64,000 nucleotides of DNA from Nocardia sp. CC227C. Its GTDB lineage: Bacteria > Actinomycetota > Actinomycetes > Mycobacteriales > Mycobacteriaceae. Within the stretch, counting starts at the first letter, position 1, and the number at the start of each line of letters is the position of its first letter. Made by a program: the position numbers and the translations under genes. Below the pieces are notes generated by a model. The model saw nothing but the letters and a program-made list of their open reading frames with translations. It was not told the DNA's origin and ran no database searches. Where the stretch lies: assembly GCF_030767025.1 (NCBI RefSeq), contig NZ_JASITE010000008.1, positions 1 through 64,000 of the forward strand. Direction: 5' to 3'. This document shows, piece by piece, positions 7,498 to 15,438 of the stretch.

Positions 7498-9255
7498 TCA
7501 GGCGCGCGCCTTGGCGAGCACGGCCCGCACCGCGTCCTCGGCGGGGATCTCGTCGCCGGTGCCCGCGAACCGGTCGCGCAGTTCCACCTTGCCGTCGGCC
7601 CAGCCTCGACCGACGACCAGGACCAGCGGCATGCCGAGCAGTTCGGCGTCCTTGAACTTCACGCCCGGGGAGGCGGTGCGGTCGTCGAGCAGCACCTCGA
7701 GTCCGGCCGAGTTCAGTTCCGCCGCGACCTGTTCGGCTCCGGCGCGGGCGCCGGAGTCCTTGTTGGCGATGACGACGTGCACGTCGAAGGGCGCGATCTC
7801 GCGCGGCCAGCGCAGGCCCTTGTCGTCGTGCATCTGCTCGGCGACCACCGCCACCATGCGGGAGACGCCGACGCCGTAGGAGCCCATGGTGAGGCGCACC
7901 GGCTTGCCGTTCTCGCCGAGCACGTCGACGTCGAAGGCGTCGGTGTACTTCTGGCCGAGCTGGAAGATGTGGCCGATCTCGATACCGCGCGCGGCCTCGA
8001 GCACGCCGCGGCCGTCGGGCGAGGGGTCGCCGTCGCGCACCTCGGCGGCCTCGATGGTGCCGTCGGGGGTGAAGTCGCGTCCGGCGACCAGGCCGACATA
8101 GTGCTTGCCGGGCTCGTCCGCGCCGGTGATCCAGGCGGTCCCGCTCACCACGCGCGGATCGACCAGGTAGCGAATGCCGTTGGCCAGCAGCGCCTTCGGG
8201 CCGATGTAGCCCTTCACCAGGAAGGGGTTGGCCTTGAAGTCGGCCTCGTCGAGCATTTCCACCTCGGCCGGTTCGACCGCGGCTTCCAGACGCTTGTCGT
8301 CGACCTCGCGGTCGCCGGGGATGCCGATGCCGAGGATCTCGGTCTTGCCGTCCGGGTAGCGCAGCTTGACCATGACGTTCTTGAGGGTGTCGGCGGCGGT
8401 CACCGGGTGGCCCAGCCGCTCGGCGATCCCGGCGGCATCGGCCCAGTCGACCAGCGTCGCGATGGTGGGGGTGTCCGGGGTGTCGTGCACGACGGCCTCG
8501 GCCTGGCCCTCGATGGGGATCTCCGGCGGCGCGGGGGTGACCACGGCCTCCACGTTCGCCGCGTACCCGGAGGCGCGGCAGATGACATAGGTGTCCTCGC
8601 CGACGGGGCTGTCGGCCAGGAATTCCTCGGACGCCGAACCGCCCATGGCGCCGGAGGTGGCGGCCACGATCACGTACTTGACGCCGAGCCGGTCGAAGAT
8701 GCGCTGGTATGCCTCTCGGTGGGCGTTGTAGCTGTTCTTCAGCCCGTCCTCGTCGAGGTCGAAGGAGTACGAGTCCTTCATGATGAATTCGCGCCCGCGC
8801 AGAATGCCCGCGCGCGGACGGCCCTCGTCGCGGTATTTGGTCTGGATCTGGTACAGGGTGACGGGCAGATCCTTGTAGGAGTTGTACTCGCCCTTCACCG
8901 TGAGCGCGAACAGTTCCTCGTGGGTGGGACCGAGCAGGTAGTCCTGGCCCTTGCGGTCCTTGAGCCGGAACAGGGCGTCGCCGTATTCGGTCCAGCGGTT
9001 GGTGGCCTCGTACGGTTCGCGCGGCAGCAGTGCCGGCAGTGAGATCTCCTGGGCGCCGATGGCGTCCATTTCCTCCCGAACCACGTTCTCGACCTTGCGC
9101 AGCACGCGCAGGCCGAGCGGCAGCCACGAGTAGACACCGGGCGCGATGCGCCGCACGTATCCGGCACGCACCAGCAGTTTGTGGCTGGGCACCTCGGCGT
9201 CGGCGGGGTCGTCGCGCAGCGTACGCAGGAACAGGTGGGAGAGGCGGGTGATCAC
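7498..9255 (-). CDS. proS: Prolyl-tRNA synthetase (bacterial type)
   Basis: 585 residues. Charges tRNA-Pro with proline. Begins VITRLSHLFLRTLRDDPADAEVPSHKLLVRAGYVRRIAPGVYSWLPLGLRVLRKV. Class II motifs follow: the motif 2 region (YRDEGRPRAGILRGREFIMKDSYSFD) and motif 3 (LTMGSYGVGVSRMVAVVAEQ). The ~180-residue editing insertion (INS) domain is present, as expected for the long bacterial form. The C-terminal anticodon-binding domain begins around APFDVHVVIANKD. The start is GTG; an upstream open extension has no ProRS similarity. Same neighbourhood as in mycobacteria. Confidence 0.97.
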   Translation of the reverse strand: MITRLSHLFLRTLRDDPADAEVPSHKLLVRAGYVRRIAPGVYSWLPLGLRVLRKVENVVREEMDAIGAQEISLPALLPREPYEATNRWTEYGDALFRLKDRKGQDYLLGPTHEELFALTVKGEYNSYKDLPVTLYQIQTKYRDEGRPRAGILRGREFIMKDSYSFDLDEDGLKNSYNAHREAYQRIFDRLGVKYVIVAATSGAMGGSASEEFLADSPVGEDTYVICRASGYAANVEAVVTPAPPEIPIEGQAEAVVHDTPDTPTIATLVDWADAAGIAERLGHPVTAADTLKNVMVKLRYPDGKTEILGIGIPGDREVDDKRLEAAVEPAEVEMLDEADFKANPFLVKGYIGPKALLANGIRYLVDPRVVSGTAWITGADEPGKHYVGLVAGRDFTPDGTIEAAEVRDGDPSPDGRGVLEAARGIEIGHIFQLGQKYTDAFDVDVLGENGKPVRLTMGSYGVGVSRMVAVVAEQMHDDKGLRWPREIAPFDVHVVIANKDSGARAGAEQVAAELNSAGLEVLLDDRTASPGVKFKDAELLGMPLVLVVGRGWADGKVELRDRFAGTGDEIPAEDAVRAVLAKARA

Positions 9256-9313
9256 GGCTCCACAGCGTAGCCGCTGCACAGGGGAACTCCGTAAGGGATT
9301 ACCGTGTTCGCTC

Positions 9314-10057
9314 GTGCTGGTGCTGCTGCCTCCCTCCGAAACCAAGTCCGATGGCGGATCGGGCGGTCCGCTGGATCTGGACGCCCTGTCGTTGCCGCAG
9401 CTCACCAAGGTGCGCGACCGGCTCTGCACCGAGTTGACGGCCCTCGCCGCCGACCCGGACGCCGCCCGTGCCGCGCTGGGCCTCGGCAAGGGGGCCGACG
9501 CCGAGATCGCCCGCAATGCGGCGCTGCGCTCCTCCCCCACCCGGCCCGCGTTGGACCGCTACACCGGGGTGCTCTACGACGCCCTCGACGCCGCCTCCTT
9601 CACCAAGGCGCAGCGGGCCAAGGCGCAGGCGAGGGTCGGCATCGGCTCGGCGTTGTTCGGGGTGGTGCGCGCGGGCGATCCGATTCCGGCGTACCGGCTC
9701 TCGGGCGGTTCCAAGCTGCCGGGTCTGCCGACCTTGCAGTCGGTGTGGAAAGAGGTGCTGCCGCGGGCATTGCGGGAGGAGACCGACGGTGAGCTCGTGG
9801 TGGATCTGCGCTCGGGCACCTATCAGCAGCTGGGCCGGGTGCCGGGAGCGGTGACCGCCACCGTGCTCACCGAGCGGCCGGACGGGTCGCGAACCGTGGT
9901 CAGCCACTTCAACAAGCACCACAAGGGACTGCTGGCCCGCGCCCTGGTGCTGACCCGCGCCGAGCCGACCGATGTGCGGGGGCTGGCGCGGGTGGCCGAG
10001 AAGGCCGGGCTGCGCGTCGAGATCGCCTCGCCCACCGAACTGCTCGTCATCACCTGA
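9314..10057 (+). CDS. yaaA: YaaA-family peroxide stress protein (UPF0246)
   Basis: 247 residues from the GTG chosen. Family signatures are the N-terminal LVLLPPSETKSDGG, the central YTGVLYDALDAASFTKAQRAKAQARVGIGSALFGVVRAGDPIPAYRLS, and the C-terminal VVSHFNKHHKGLLARALVL. In E. coli YaaA is reported to limit Fenton damage during peroxide stress and to bind DNA. It is divergent from proS with only 58 bases between the starts, so the two share a very compact promoter region. The exact start codon (9314 or 9320) is uncertain. Confidence 0.88.
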   Translation: MLVLLPPSETKSDGGSGGPLDLDALSLPQLTKVRDRLCTELTALAADPDAARAALGLGKGADAEIARNAALRSSPTRPALDRYTGVLYDALDAASFTKAQRAKAQARVGIGSALFGVVRAGDPIPAYRLSGGSKLPGLPTLQSVWKEVLPRALREETDGELVVDLRSGTYQQLGRVPGAVTATVLTERPDGSRTVVSHFNKHHKGLLARALVLTRAEPTDVRGLARVAEKAGLRVEIASPTELLVIT

Positions 10058-10143
10058 CGCTGCCGGATCCGCGGGCCGGTGTCGAACACCGACGTATACC
10101 CCGCTAGACCACTTTCTCGTACCCCCGTCGGCACGGGCGGTTT

Positions 10144-10196
10144 CCGGTGTCCCGGGGCAACCGGACGGCCGGGCAGCGACTCCCCGGCGACACCGG
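10144..10196. terminator. Long imperfect hairpin downstream of yaaA
   Basis: CCGGTGTCCCGGGG at 10144-10157 pairs with 10182-10196 apart from one bulged C, leaving a 24-base loop. There is no U-tract, as usual for actinobacteria. It lies 87 bases after the yaaA stop and may end that transcript. The surrounding 10058-10417 stretch shows no convincing gene. Confidence 0.4.
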
Positions 10197-10417
10197 GGCG
10201 ACCTCACGAACCGAGCCACCGCGCATCACCGCGATGAATCCGGCCCGAATCGCGCGGGTGAGCAACGCCACCGCACAGCTCGAGCTATCGGCTCGCGCGG
10301 ACCCCCGGTTCGCCGCCACGGCCGCGCGGTCCGGTTCCGAAACCCCCGATGTCCGACTTGTCTTGGGATACAACGGATATGAGACAGGTACCTCCTGTCC
10401 CGGGAAGGGCGCGGACG

Positions 10418-10591
10418 GTGAGCGATATCGATACCAACGACGACGACTTCGAGGGCGAGGACGTGGTGGCGGTCTGGCCGCACCCCAGTCCACTCGACGC
10501 GTGGTGGAACACGGTGATGAACCGCGGCCCTACCGCGGGGTCGAGTGGCCGGGCAGGACACACACGGAGTCGAGTCCCAGTACGTGATTGA
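10418..10591 (+). CDS. Small acidic hypothetical protein
   Basis: Candidate 57-residue product from a GTG start: (M)SDIDTNDDDFEGEDVVAVWPHPSPLDAWWNTVMNRGP, then a basic tail. The acidic N-terminus and Trp-rich middle look like a real peptide. However, its last 62 bases overlap the convergent carboxymuconolactone decarboxylase-like gene, and a GGAAGGG element is about 12 bases upstream, which is not ideal. No family is recognised. Confidence 0.3.
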   Translation: MSDIDTNDDDFEGEDVVAVWPHPSPLDAWWNTVMNRGPTAGSSGRAGHTRSRVPVRD

Positions 10592-11021
10592 GCCGGCCGA
10601 ACGCCAGCCACGATCCGATGCACATGCTCAGTTCCACGATCTCGGCCTGGGTGTAGTGCCCGGTCATCCGGGTCCAGAACGCGTCGTCGAGGTTGTGGTG
10701 GTCGAGGGCGTAGCGTTCGGCGTACTCGGCCGCCATGCGGGTGCGCTCGTCGAAGGCCGCGGTGGTGCGCCACTCGGCGACGGCGGCGTCGAAGCCCTCC
10801 TCGACCTTCCGCCCGTCACGTTCGGTGCGCCAGTCCTGGCAGAACAGGCAGCCGTTGAGCTGGGCGATCCGCAGTCGGGCGGCCTCGAATTCGCGCAGTC
10901 CCAGGGTGGTGTGCTCGTAGACGGCGAGGGAGAACCGGGAGGCGGCCGTGCCGATGCCGGGCACCATCTCACCCCACACGTAGCCGATCGGATCCTTGCC
11001 CGCGGGGATGTCGATGATCAT
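10530..11021 (-). CDS. Carboxymuconolactone decarboxylase (CMD/AhpD-like) family protein
   Basis: 163 residues, helical, with the CxxC-type core of the AhpD/CMD fold: LRIAQLNGCLFCQDWRTERDG, followed by ERTRMAAEYAERYALDHHNLDD and the late helix AEIVELSMCIGSWLAFGRLNHVLGL. Members act as peroxidase partners or as decarboxylases, and the fold alone does not tell which. The ATG overlaps the stop of the upstream NAD(P)-binding gene by four bases, so the two are co-translated. A role in catabolism of a small organic acid or ring compound is suggested by the neighbours. Confidence 0.83.
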   Translation of the reverse strand: MIIDIPAGKDPIGYVWGEMVPGIGTAASRFSLAVYEHTTLGLREFEAARLRIAQLNGCLFCQDWRTERDGRKVEEGFDAAVAEWRTTAAFDERTRMAAEYAERYALDHHNLDDAFWTRMTGHYTQAEIVELSMCIGSWLAFGRLNHVLGLDSVCVLPGHSTPR

Positions 11022-12097
11022 GTGCGTGCCTTTCCGAGAATGCCGACGCCCGCGCGCAGCGGGACGTCGAGGGCGTCGTAGAGTCCGGGTTCGGCGGCGG
11101 CCAGCCAGTCGATGGCACCGACCAGTCTGCCTACGGCCGTGGCATTTCCGCCCGCGGAGCGATTGCCGCCCTCATCGGTGGCCTCGATGCTCACCTCGAT
11201 GCGGGGGCGGCCCTCGAGGATGACGCGATGCGCGCCGTCGCCGCTGGGCGGGGTGGGCCAGTCGGCGGCGCAGCCGACGTGGATGCGGGTGACGTGTTCG
11301 ATGACGATGCGGGGTTCGCCGCCGATGATGCCCTGCACCTCGAAACGCACGGCTCCCTGTGTGCCCGCGGCGAATTCACCCATGAGTTCGGTGCCGACGG
11401 TCTCCTCCAGGGCGCGGCGGTCGACGGTTTCGCGGATCTCGCCGAGTTCCGCGCCGAGGCCGCGCGCCATGAGCCGAATCTGCCCGCCCCACACCATGGT
11501 CGGGACGCCCGCCGCGAGCATGGGCGGCTCGTAGTCCATGGGCTGGCCCATGCCGACCAGGTAGCGCACCGAATCGGGCTGGTCGTAGGTGCTGTAGTCG
11601 AAGATCTCTTGGCAGCGGACGACGTCCACGGTGCTGGCGAGCCCGGTCATGAGCAGCGGCAGCACGTCGTTGCCCCAGCCCGGGTCGATACCGGAGACGA
11701 ACAGCGAACCACCGCCCGCCGCAATCGCTTCCAGCACCTGTTCGCGCAGATCGGCGGGGGCGCTGCGATGGTCGTAGAAGGCATAGAGCGCGGGCGTGAC
11801 GACCACGGCTCCGGCGCGCAGCGCGCGCACGATGTCGGTGAACGCCTCGAAGGGGCGGATATCTCCCGACGCGGCGTAGACGACGGCACGGGGTTCGCCC
11901 GCCAGCGCGGCGTCGATGTCGTCGGTGGCCGCGACGCCCAGTGCGGTGTCGAGTCCGGCCAGCGCACCGGCGTCCCGGCCGACCTTCTTCGGGTCGTGCA
12001 CGAGGACGCCGGTGAGCTCGAGCGCTGGATGCGCGGCGACGGCACGGATTGCGGCGCGGCCGACATTGCCGGTTCCCCAGACCAGGGTGGCGATCAT
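11018..12097 (-). CDS. NAD(P)-binding dihydrodipicolinate reductase-like oxidoreductase
   Basis: 359 residues. The N-terminal Rossmann fold has MIATLVWGTGNVGRAAIRAV and ELTGVLVHDPKKVGRDAGALAGL, as in the DapB N-terminal domain and in 2,4-diaminopentanoate dehydrogenase-like proteins of actinobacteria. The middle (GGSLFVSGIDPGWGNDVLPLLMTGL) is typical of the latter group. The C-terminus is a separate ligand domain. Its gene ends in a four-base overlap with the CMD-like gene. A GAACACGTT box lies 44 bases upstream. It is not the biosynthetic DapB, which is shorter. Substrate unknown. Confidence 0.8.
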   Translation of the reverse strand: MIATLVWGTGNVGRAAIRAVAAHPALELTGVLVHDPKKVGRDAGALAGLDTALGVAATDDIDAALAGEPRAVVYAASGDIRPFEAFTDIVRALRAGAVVVTPALYAFYDHRSAPADLREQVLEAIAAGGGSLFVSGIDPGWGNDVLPLLMTGLASTVDVVRCQEIFDYSTYDQPDSVRYLVGMGQPMDYEPPMLAAGVPTMVWGGQIRLMARGLGAELGEIRETVDRRALEETVGTELMGEFAAGTQGAVRFEVQGIIGGEPRIVIEHVTRIHVGCAADWPTPPSGDGAHRVILEGRPRIEVSIEATDEGGNRSAGGNATAVGRLVGAIDWLAAAEPGLYDALDVPLRAGVGILGKART

Positions 12098-12140
12098 GCC
12101 GGGAGGGTAGCAACCGTTTGGTGCCGCCCGAGGCTATTTC

Positions 12141-12154
12141 GAGAACACGTTACA
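12141..12154. promoter_or_regulatory. KstR-type box (GAGAACACGTTACA)
   Basis: Matches the recalled KstR consensus TnnAACnnGTTnnA at every fixed base except the first. It lies 44 bases upstream of the oxidoreductase gene starting at 12097 and overlaps the stop codon of the Spo0M-like gene. Similar boxes occur at 12972 and 27822. Confidence 0.45.
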
Positions 12155-12908
12155 GTTTTGCCAGGCGCTCGTGCAGCACCGACGCCCAGTCGGTGTGGTC
12201 GAGAGCGCCGTAGTCGACGTGGATCACGTCGAACACATCGCGCCCCTCGCGGATCCAGCCGCCCTTCTTGTCCGCCTCGAGCACCACGTCCATTCCGTCG
12301 CGCCGGGCCACGAAGGTGACCTCGAGCTGGTTCAGCCGCGGATAGTTGCGCGAGCGGCCGAATTCGATCTCCTGATAGAACGGCAGCTGCTGCTGGATGC
12401 CGCGCAGGCGACCGGCCTCGACGTCGGCGCGATGCAGCGGAAAGCCGAACTGCTCCAGGGTCGCGAGCACGACGTGCTGGGCGGGCAGCGCGCCGATCCC
12501 GAGCGGGTCGCGGTCACCCGGGTCCACCGCACCGCCGACCTCGACCACGGTGCGGACGAAGACCTCCATACCGGGCAGATGCCGACCGTTGTAGAAGGTG
12601 ATCGGGGTTTCCATCGGGGTGTGCAGCGAGAACGGGAATTCGTAGGGCGCGCTCCCGGCCAGGGTGAACGACCCGTGCACGTCGGCGGACCAGAAAGCGC
12701 GGTAGGCGTCGTACTCCTCGTCGGCGTGCTCGATTTCGACCCGGGTCACCAGTTCCACCGCGATGCGGTCGATCTCCTGTTCGACGCTCCCCCCGCGCAG
12801 GCGGACGACACCGTGCACCGTTTCGCCGGGTTGCACTCCGGGCGTGTGCAATTCGGTCCGTACCTCGGCCCCACCCACTCCGACGGCGGCCAGCAACTTC
12901 TTGAACAT
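12150..12908 (-). CDS. Spo0M-like (arrestin-fold) sporulation-control family protein
   Basis: 252 residues beginning MFKKLLAAVGVGGAEVRTELHTPGVQPGETVHGVVRLRGGSVEQEIDRIAVELVTRVE, which is the SpoOM family signature. Later motifs include FSLHTPMETPITFYNGRHLPGMEVFVRTVVEVGGAVDPGDRDPLGI. The fold is two arrestin-like beta-sandwiches. In Bacillus Spo0M affects sporulation and division; in non-sporulating actinobacteria the role is unclear. I used the internal ATG because it matches the family N-terminus. Confidence 0.87.
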   Translation of the reverse strand: MFKKLLAAVGVGGAEVRTELHTPGVQPGETVHGVVRLRGGSVEQEIDRIAVELVTRVEIEHADEEYDAYRAFWSADVHGSFTLAGSAPYEFPFSLHTPMETPITFYNGRHLPGMEVFVRTVVEVGGAVDPGDRDPLGIGALPAQHVVLATLEQFGFPLHRADVEAGRLRGIQQQLPFYQEIEFGRSRNYPRLNQLEVTFVARRDGMDVVLEADKKGGWIREGRDVFDVIHVDYGALDHTDWASVLHERLAKL

Positions 12909-12971
12909 GGGCCACAGCCTGACCGGCAACCCTTGTCGATCGCTTAACAGGTGCTCTACCCTGCTGCGAAC

Positions 12972-12985
12972 TAGAACATGTTCCC
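12972..12985. promoter_or_regulatory. KstR-type box (TAGAACATGTTCCC)
   Basis: Contains the palindrome GAACATGTTC and matches TnnAACnnGTTnnA except at the last base. It sits 15 bases before the start of the SnoaL-like gene, immediately ahead of its ribosome binding site, and in the divergent gap with the Spo0M-like gene. Position suits a repressor. Confidence 0.45.
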
Positions 12986-13000
12986 AGGAAGGTGTCCGGT

Positions 13001-13480
13001 ATGGACCTGGAAGCCGTGGAGAGCATCCGCTCCCTCAAACACCGCTACCTGCGGTGCCTGGACCTCAAGCAGTGGGACGAATTCGCCGGCACCTTCACCC
13101 CCGACGCGACCGGTGACTACGGATCCCCCTCCGGCGGTAGGCCTTTGCGGTTCACCGGCCGCGACGCCATCGTCGACTACATGCGCTCGGCGCTGAGCGC
13201 CAATATCATCACGGTGCACGTCGCCACCCACCCGGAGATCGAGGTGGACGGCGAGACCGCCACGGGCAGTTGGTGTCTGGAAGACACCGTGATCGTGCCC
13301 GAATACCGCGTCATGATCCGAGGCGCGGCGTACTACCGCGACCGGTACCGCCGGGACGACGGGCGCTGGCGCATCGCGCACACCGGATACGAGCGCATCT
13401 TCGAGGCCACCATGTCACTCGACGCCCTGCCGGGGTTCACCCTCACCGCCAATCGCTGGGCTCCCGCCGAATCCGCCTGA
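13001..13480 (+). CDS. SnoaL/NTF2-like family protein
   Basis: 159 residues. The NTF2/SnoaL-like cone fold is indicated by IRSLKHRYLRCLDLKQWDEFAGTFTPDATGDYG, GRDAIVDYMRSALSAN, HVATHPEIEVDGETATGSWCLEDTVI and the closing YYRDRYRRDDGRWRIAHTGYERIFE. Such proteins include steroid isomerase-like and dehydratase-like enzymes. ATG 13001 is preferred over GTG 12992 because AGGAAGG ends 8 bases before it. A KstR-like box lies directly upstream, which hints at sterol or lipid catabolism, but substrate cannot be read from the sequence. Confidence 0.82.
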   Translation: MDLEAVESIRSLKHRYLRCLDLKQWDEFAGTFTPDATGDYGSPSGGRPLRFTGRDAIVDYMRSALSANIITVHVATHPEIEVDGETATGSWCLEDTVIVPEYRVMIRGAAYYRDRYRRDDGRWRIAHTGYERIFEATMSLDALPGFTLTANRWAPAESA

Positions 13481-13499
13481 GACGAGCACGCTTCCGGAA

Positions 13500-13721
13500 T
13501 CAGCCGGCGGCCTGGACGAGCTCACCAATCGCGAGCGCGAAGCGGTGGCGCTGGTCGCCCGGGGGCTGTCCAGAGACGAGATCGCCGATCATATGGTCAT
13601 CAGCCCGCTCACCGCGAAAACCCATGTCAATCGGGCCATGACCAAACTGCGGGCGCGGGACCGCGCCCAATTGGTGGTTCTCGCCTACGAATCCGGTCTG
13701 GCGGTGCCGCGCGACGGCTGA
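13500..13721 (+). pseudogene. Orphan LuxR/NarL-type HTH remnant of a response regulator
   Basis: The reading frame ending at TGA 13719-13721 encodes GLDELTNREREAVALVARGLSRDEIADHMVISPLTAKTHVNRAMTKLRARDRAQLVVLAYESGLAVPRDG. This is a full LuxR C-terminal HTH with the LTxRE(x)EV start, SPxTxKTHVxRxMxKL recognition segment and the AQLVVLAYESGL tail of NarL-family response regulators. No receiver domain and no good start codon lie upstream; the frame runs back into the end of the SnoaL-like gene. It is best read as a 5'-deleted response regulator. Confidence 0.65.
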
Positions 13722-13939
13722 TGCCGCTGCCGGGAGTACCGGGTGCGCGGGAGCCGGGACGCGAGAGCGCAGCGCGTCGGAAAGTCGGTGGCACGTCGGA
13801 AATTCGGTGGCGGACACGGCCCGGCGGACGGCACCATGGTCGGCATGTTCCGGCAGCTGATCATCGTCTCGCCCGCGGCAGCGGGCGCGATGACGGCTGC
13901 CCTGGTGGTCGCATCCGCGTTCGACGGCGCCCGACGCTG

Positions 13940-13999
13940 ACCTTCCCCGGGATGTCCCCGGGACCTCGGATGGGGAAGGTGGTTCGTCGCCGAGGTCCC
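13940..13999 (+). promoter_or_regulatory. Interlocked hairpin leader of the second EF-Tu gene
   Basis: Arm A ACCTTCCCC (13940-13948) is complementary to arm C GGGGAAGGT (13972-13980), nine perfect pairs. Arm B GGGACCTCGG (13960-13969) is complementary to arm D CCGAGGTCCC (13990-13999), ten perfect pairs. The order A-B-C-D means that the two stems cannot form as simple nested hairpins: they are alternatives or a pseudoknot. CCCGGG also occurs on both sides of the A/B boundary. The leader ends 28 bases before the start codon. This is the layout of an attenuator or riboswitch-like element, but no known class is recognised. Confidence 0.55.
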
Positions 14000-14027
14000 G
14001 ATCCACGACTCCCAGAGAGAATTCATC

Positions 14028-15206
14028 ATGGCCAAGCAGGCCTTCGTCCGCACCAAGCCGCACCTCAACATCGGCACCATGGGTCACGTCGACCACGGCA
14101 AGACGACGCTGACCGCCGCCATCACCAAGGTGCTCGCCGAGCGCGGCGGCGGTTCCTACATACCGTTCGAGCGCATCGACCGCGCGCCGGAGGAGATCGA
14201 GCGCGGTATCACCATCAATATCGCGCACGTCGAATACGAGACCGACACCCGGCATTACGCGCACGTCGACATGCCCGGGCACGCCGACTTCGTGAAGAAC
14301 ATGATCACCGGGGCGGCGCAGATCGACGGCGCGATCCTGGTGCTGTCCGCGCAGGACGGGGTGATGCCGCAAACCGTCGAGCATGTGCTGCTGGCCCGGC
14401 AGGTCGGGGTCGAGCACCTGGTCGTCGCCCTGAACAAGGCCGACGGCGCGGATGCCGAACTGCTGGAGCTGGTCGAACTGGAGGTGCGCGAGCTGCTGAG
14501 CGAGCACGGCTACGACGGCGCGGCCACGCCGGTGGTGCCGGTCTCGGGTCTGCTCGCGCTGCGGGGTGACCCGCACTGGTCGGCGGCGGTGCTGCGGCTG
14601 CTGGACGCGGTGGACGACCACATCCCCACGCCCGTGCGCTACGCCGACGCGCCGTTCCTGCTGCCGATCGAGAACGTGCTCACCATCACCGGGCGCGGCA
14701 CCGTCGTCACCGGGGCGGTGGAGCGCGGGCGGGTCCGCATGGGCGACCGCGTCACCGTCGTCGGCTACGGGCGCGAGCTGGAGACCGTGGTCACGGGTGT
14801 GGAGACCTTCGGCCGCACCATGGAATTCGCGGAGGCGGGCGACAATGTCGCGCTGCTGCTGCGCGGAGTGCAGCGCGATCAGGTCCGGCGCGGGCAGGTC
14901 GTCGCCGCCACCGGCAGTGTCGAGGTGCGCACCCGGTTCACCGCGCGCCTGCACCTGCTGTCGGGGGCGGAGGGCGGACGGCGGACGCCGATCACCACCG
15001 GCTACCGGCCGCAGTTCTACCTGCGCACCGGCGATGTGGTCGGCGACGTCACCCTCGCCACCGCGACGATGGCGATGCCCGGCGACACCGTCGAGGTGAC
15101 GGTGACGCTGGGGCAGCCGGTACCGCTGGAGCCGGGCCTCGGCTTCGCCGTCCGTGAGGGCGGCCGGACCGTGGCCGCGGGCTCGGTGCTCCGGGTCGAC
15201 GGGTAG
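14028..15206 (+). CDS. tuf: Divergent second elongation factor Tu
   Basis: 392 residues with all EF-Tu landmarks: G1 GHVDHGKTT, switch I RGITINIAHVEYET, G3 DMPGH, G4 NKAD, and the C-terminal GYRPQFYLRTGDV and GFAVREGGRTVAAGSV. Many core positions differ from housekeeping actinobacterial EF-Tu. Examples are DMPGHADFVKNM for the usual DCPGHADYVKNM, LSAQDGVMPQTVEH for VAATDGPMPQTREH, and the degenerate LRLLDAVDDHIPTPVRYADAPFLLPIENVL. It is not next to fusA or the ribosomal genes, so it is a paralogue like the tuf3 type of Streptomyces. The ribosome binding site is weak (AGAGAGA), the leader is structured, and a strong terminator follows, suggesting a monocistronic, conditionally expressed gene. 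Elfamycin tolerance or a stress role are possibilities only. Confidence 0.92.
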   Translation: MAKQAFVRTKPHLNIGTMGHVDHGKTTLTAAITKVLAERGGGSYIPFERIDRAPEEIERGITINIAHVEYETDTRHYAHVDMPGHADFVKNMITGAAQIDGAILVLSAQDGVMPQTVEHVLLARQVGVEHLVVALNKADGADAELLELVELEVRELLSEHGYDGAATPVVPVSGLLALRGDPHWSAAVLRLLDAVDDHIPTPVRYADAPFLLPIENVLTITGRGTVVTGAVERGRVRMGDRVTVVGYGRELETVVTGVETFGRTMEFAEAGDNVALLLRGVQRDQVRRGQVVAATGSVEVRTRFTARLHLLSGAEGGRRTPITTGYRPQFYLRTGDVVGDVTLATATMAMPGDTVEVTVTLGQPVPLEPGLGFAVREGGRTVAAGSVLRVDG

Positions 15207-15227
15207 CACCAGACCGCTCGGGTATCG

Positions 15228-15263
15228 CGTCCGGCCCGACCGCCACCGCGGTCGGGCCGGACG
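15228..15263 (+). terminator. Perfect 16-bp hairpin terminator after tuf
   Basis: Arms 15228-15243 and 15248-15263 are perfectly complementary over 16 bases with a four-base loop CACC, starting 22 bases after the tuf stop. There is no U-tract. This is a typical high-GC I-shaped actinobacterial terminator. Confidence 0.85.
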
Positions 15264-15438
15264 TGCGCGCGCGATCGGTCACTGCGATCCGGGGGCGCGC
15301 CGGACGCGGCGAGGCCACCCCGCGTTCTGGGGGCACAGAACGTCGGGGCACAGATTTTGGTGGATACGACGAGATCACGGGGTGCCATAGCGTTTCGGCC
15401 GCAAAGGATGTGGGCGCGCTAGCGGTGGAGGGATCGAC

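Noticed and set aside
13836..13940. 34-codon frame MVGMFRQLIIVSPAAAGAMTAALVVASAFDGARR
   Set aside because: Looks membrane-like, but no ribosome binding site and low-complexity alanines; insufficient to call a gene.
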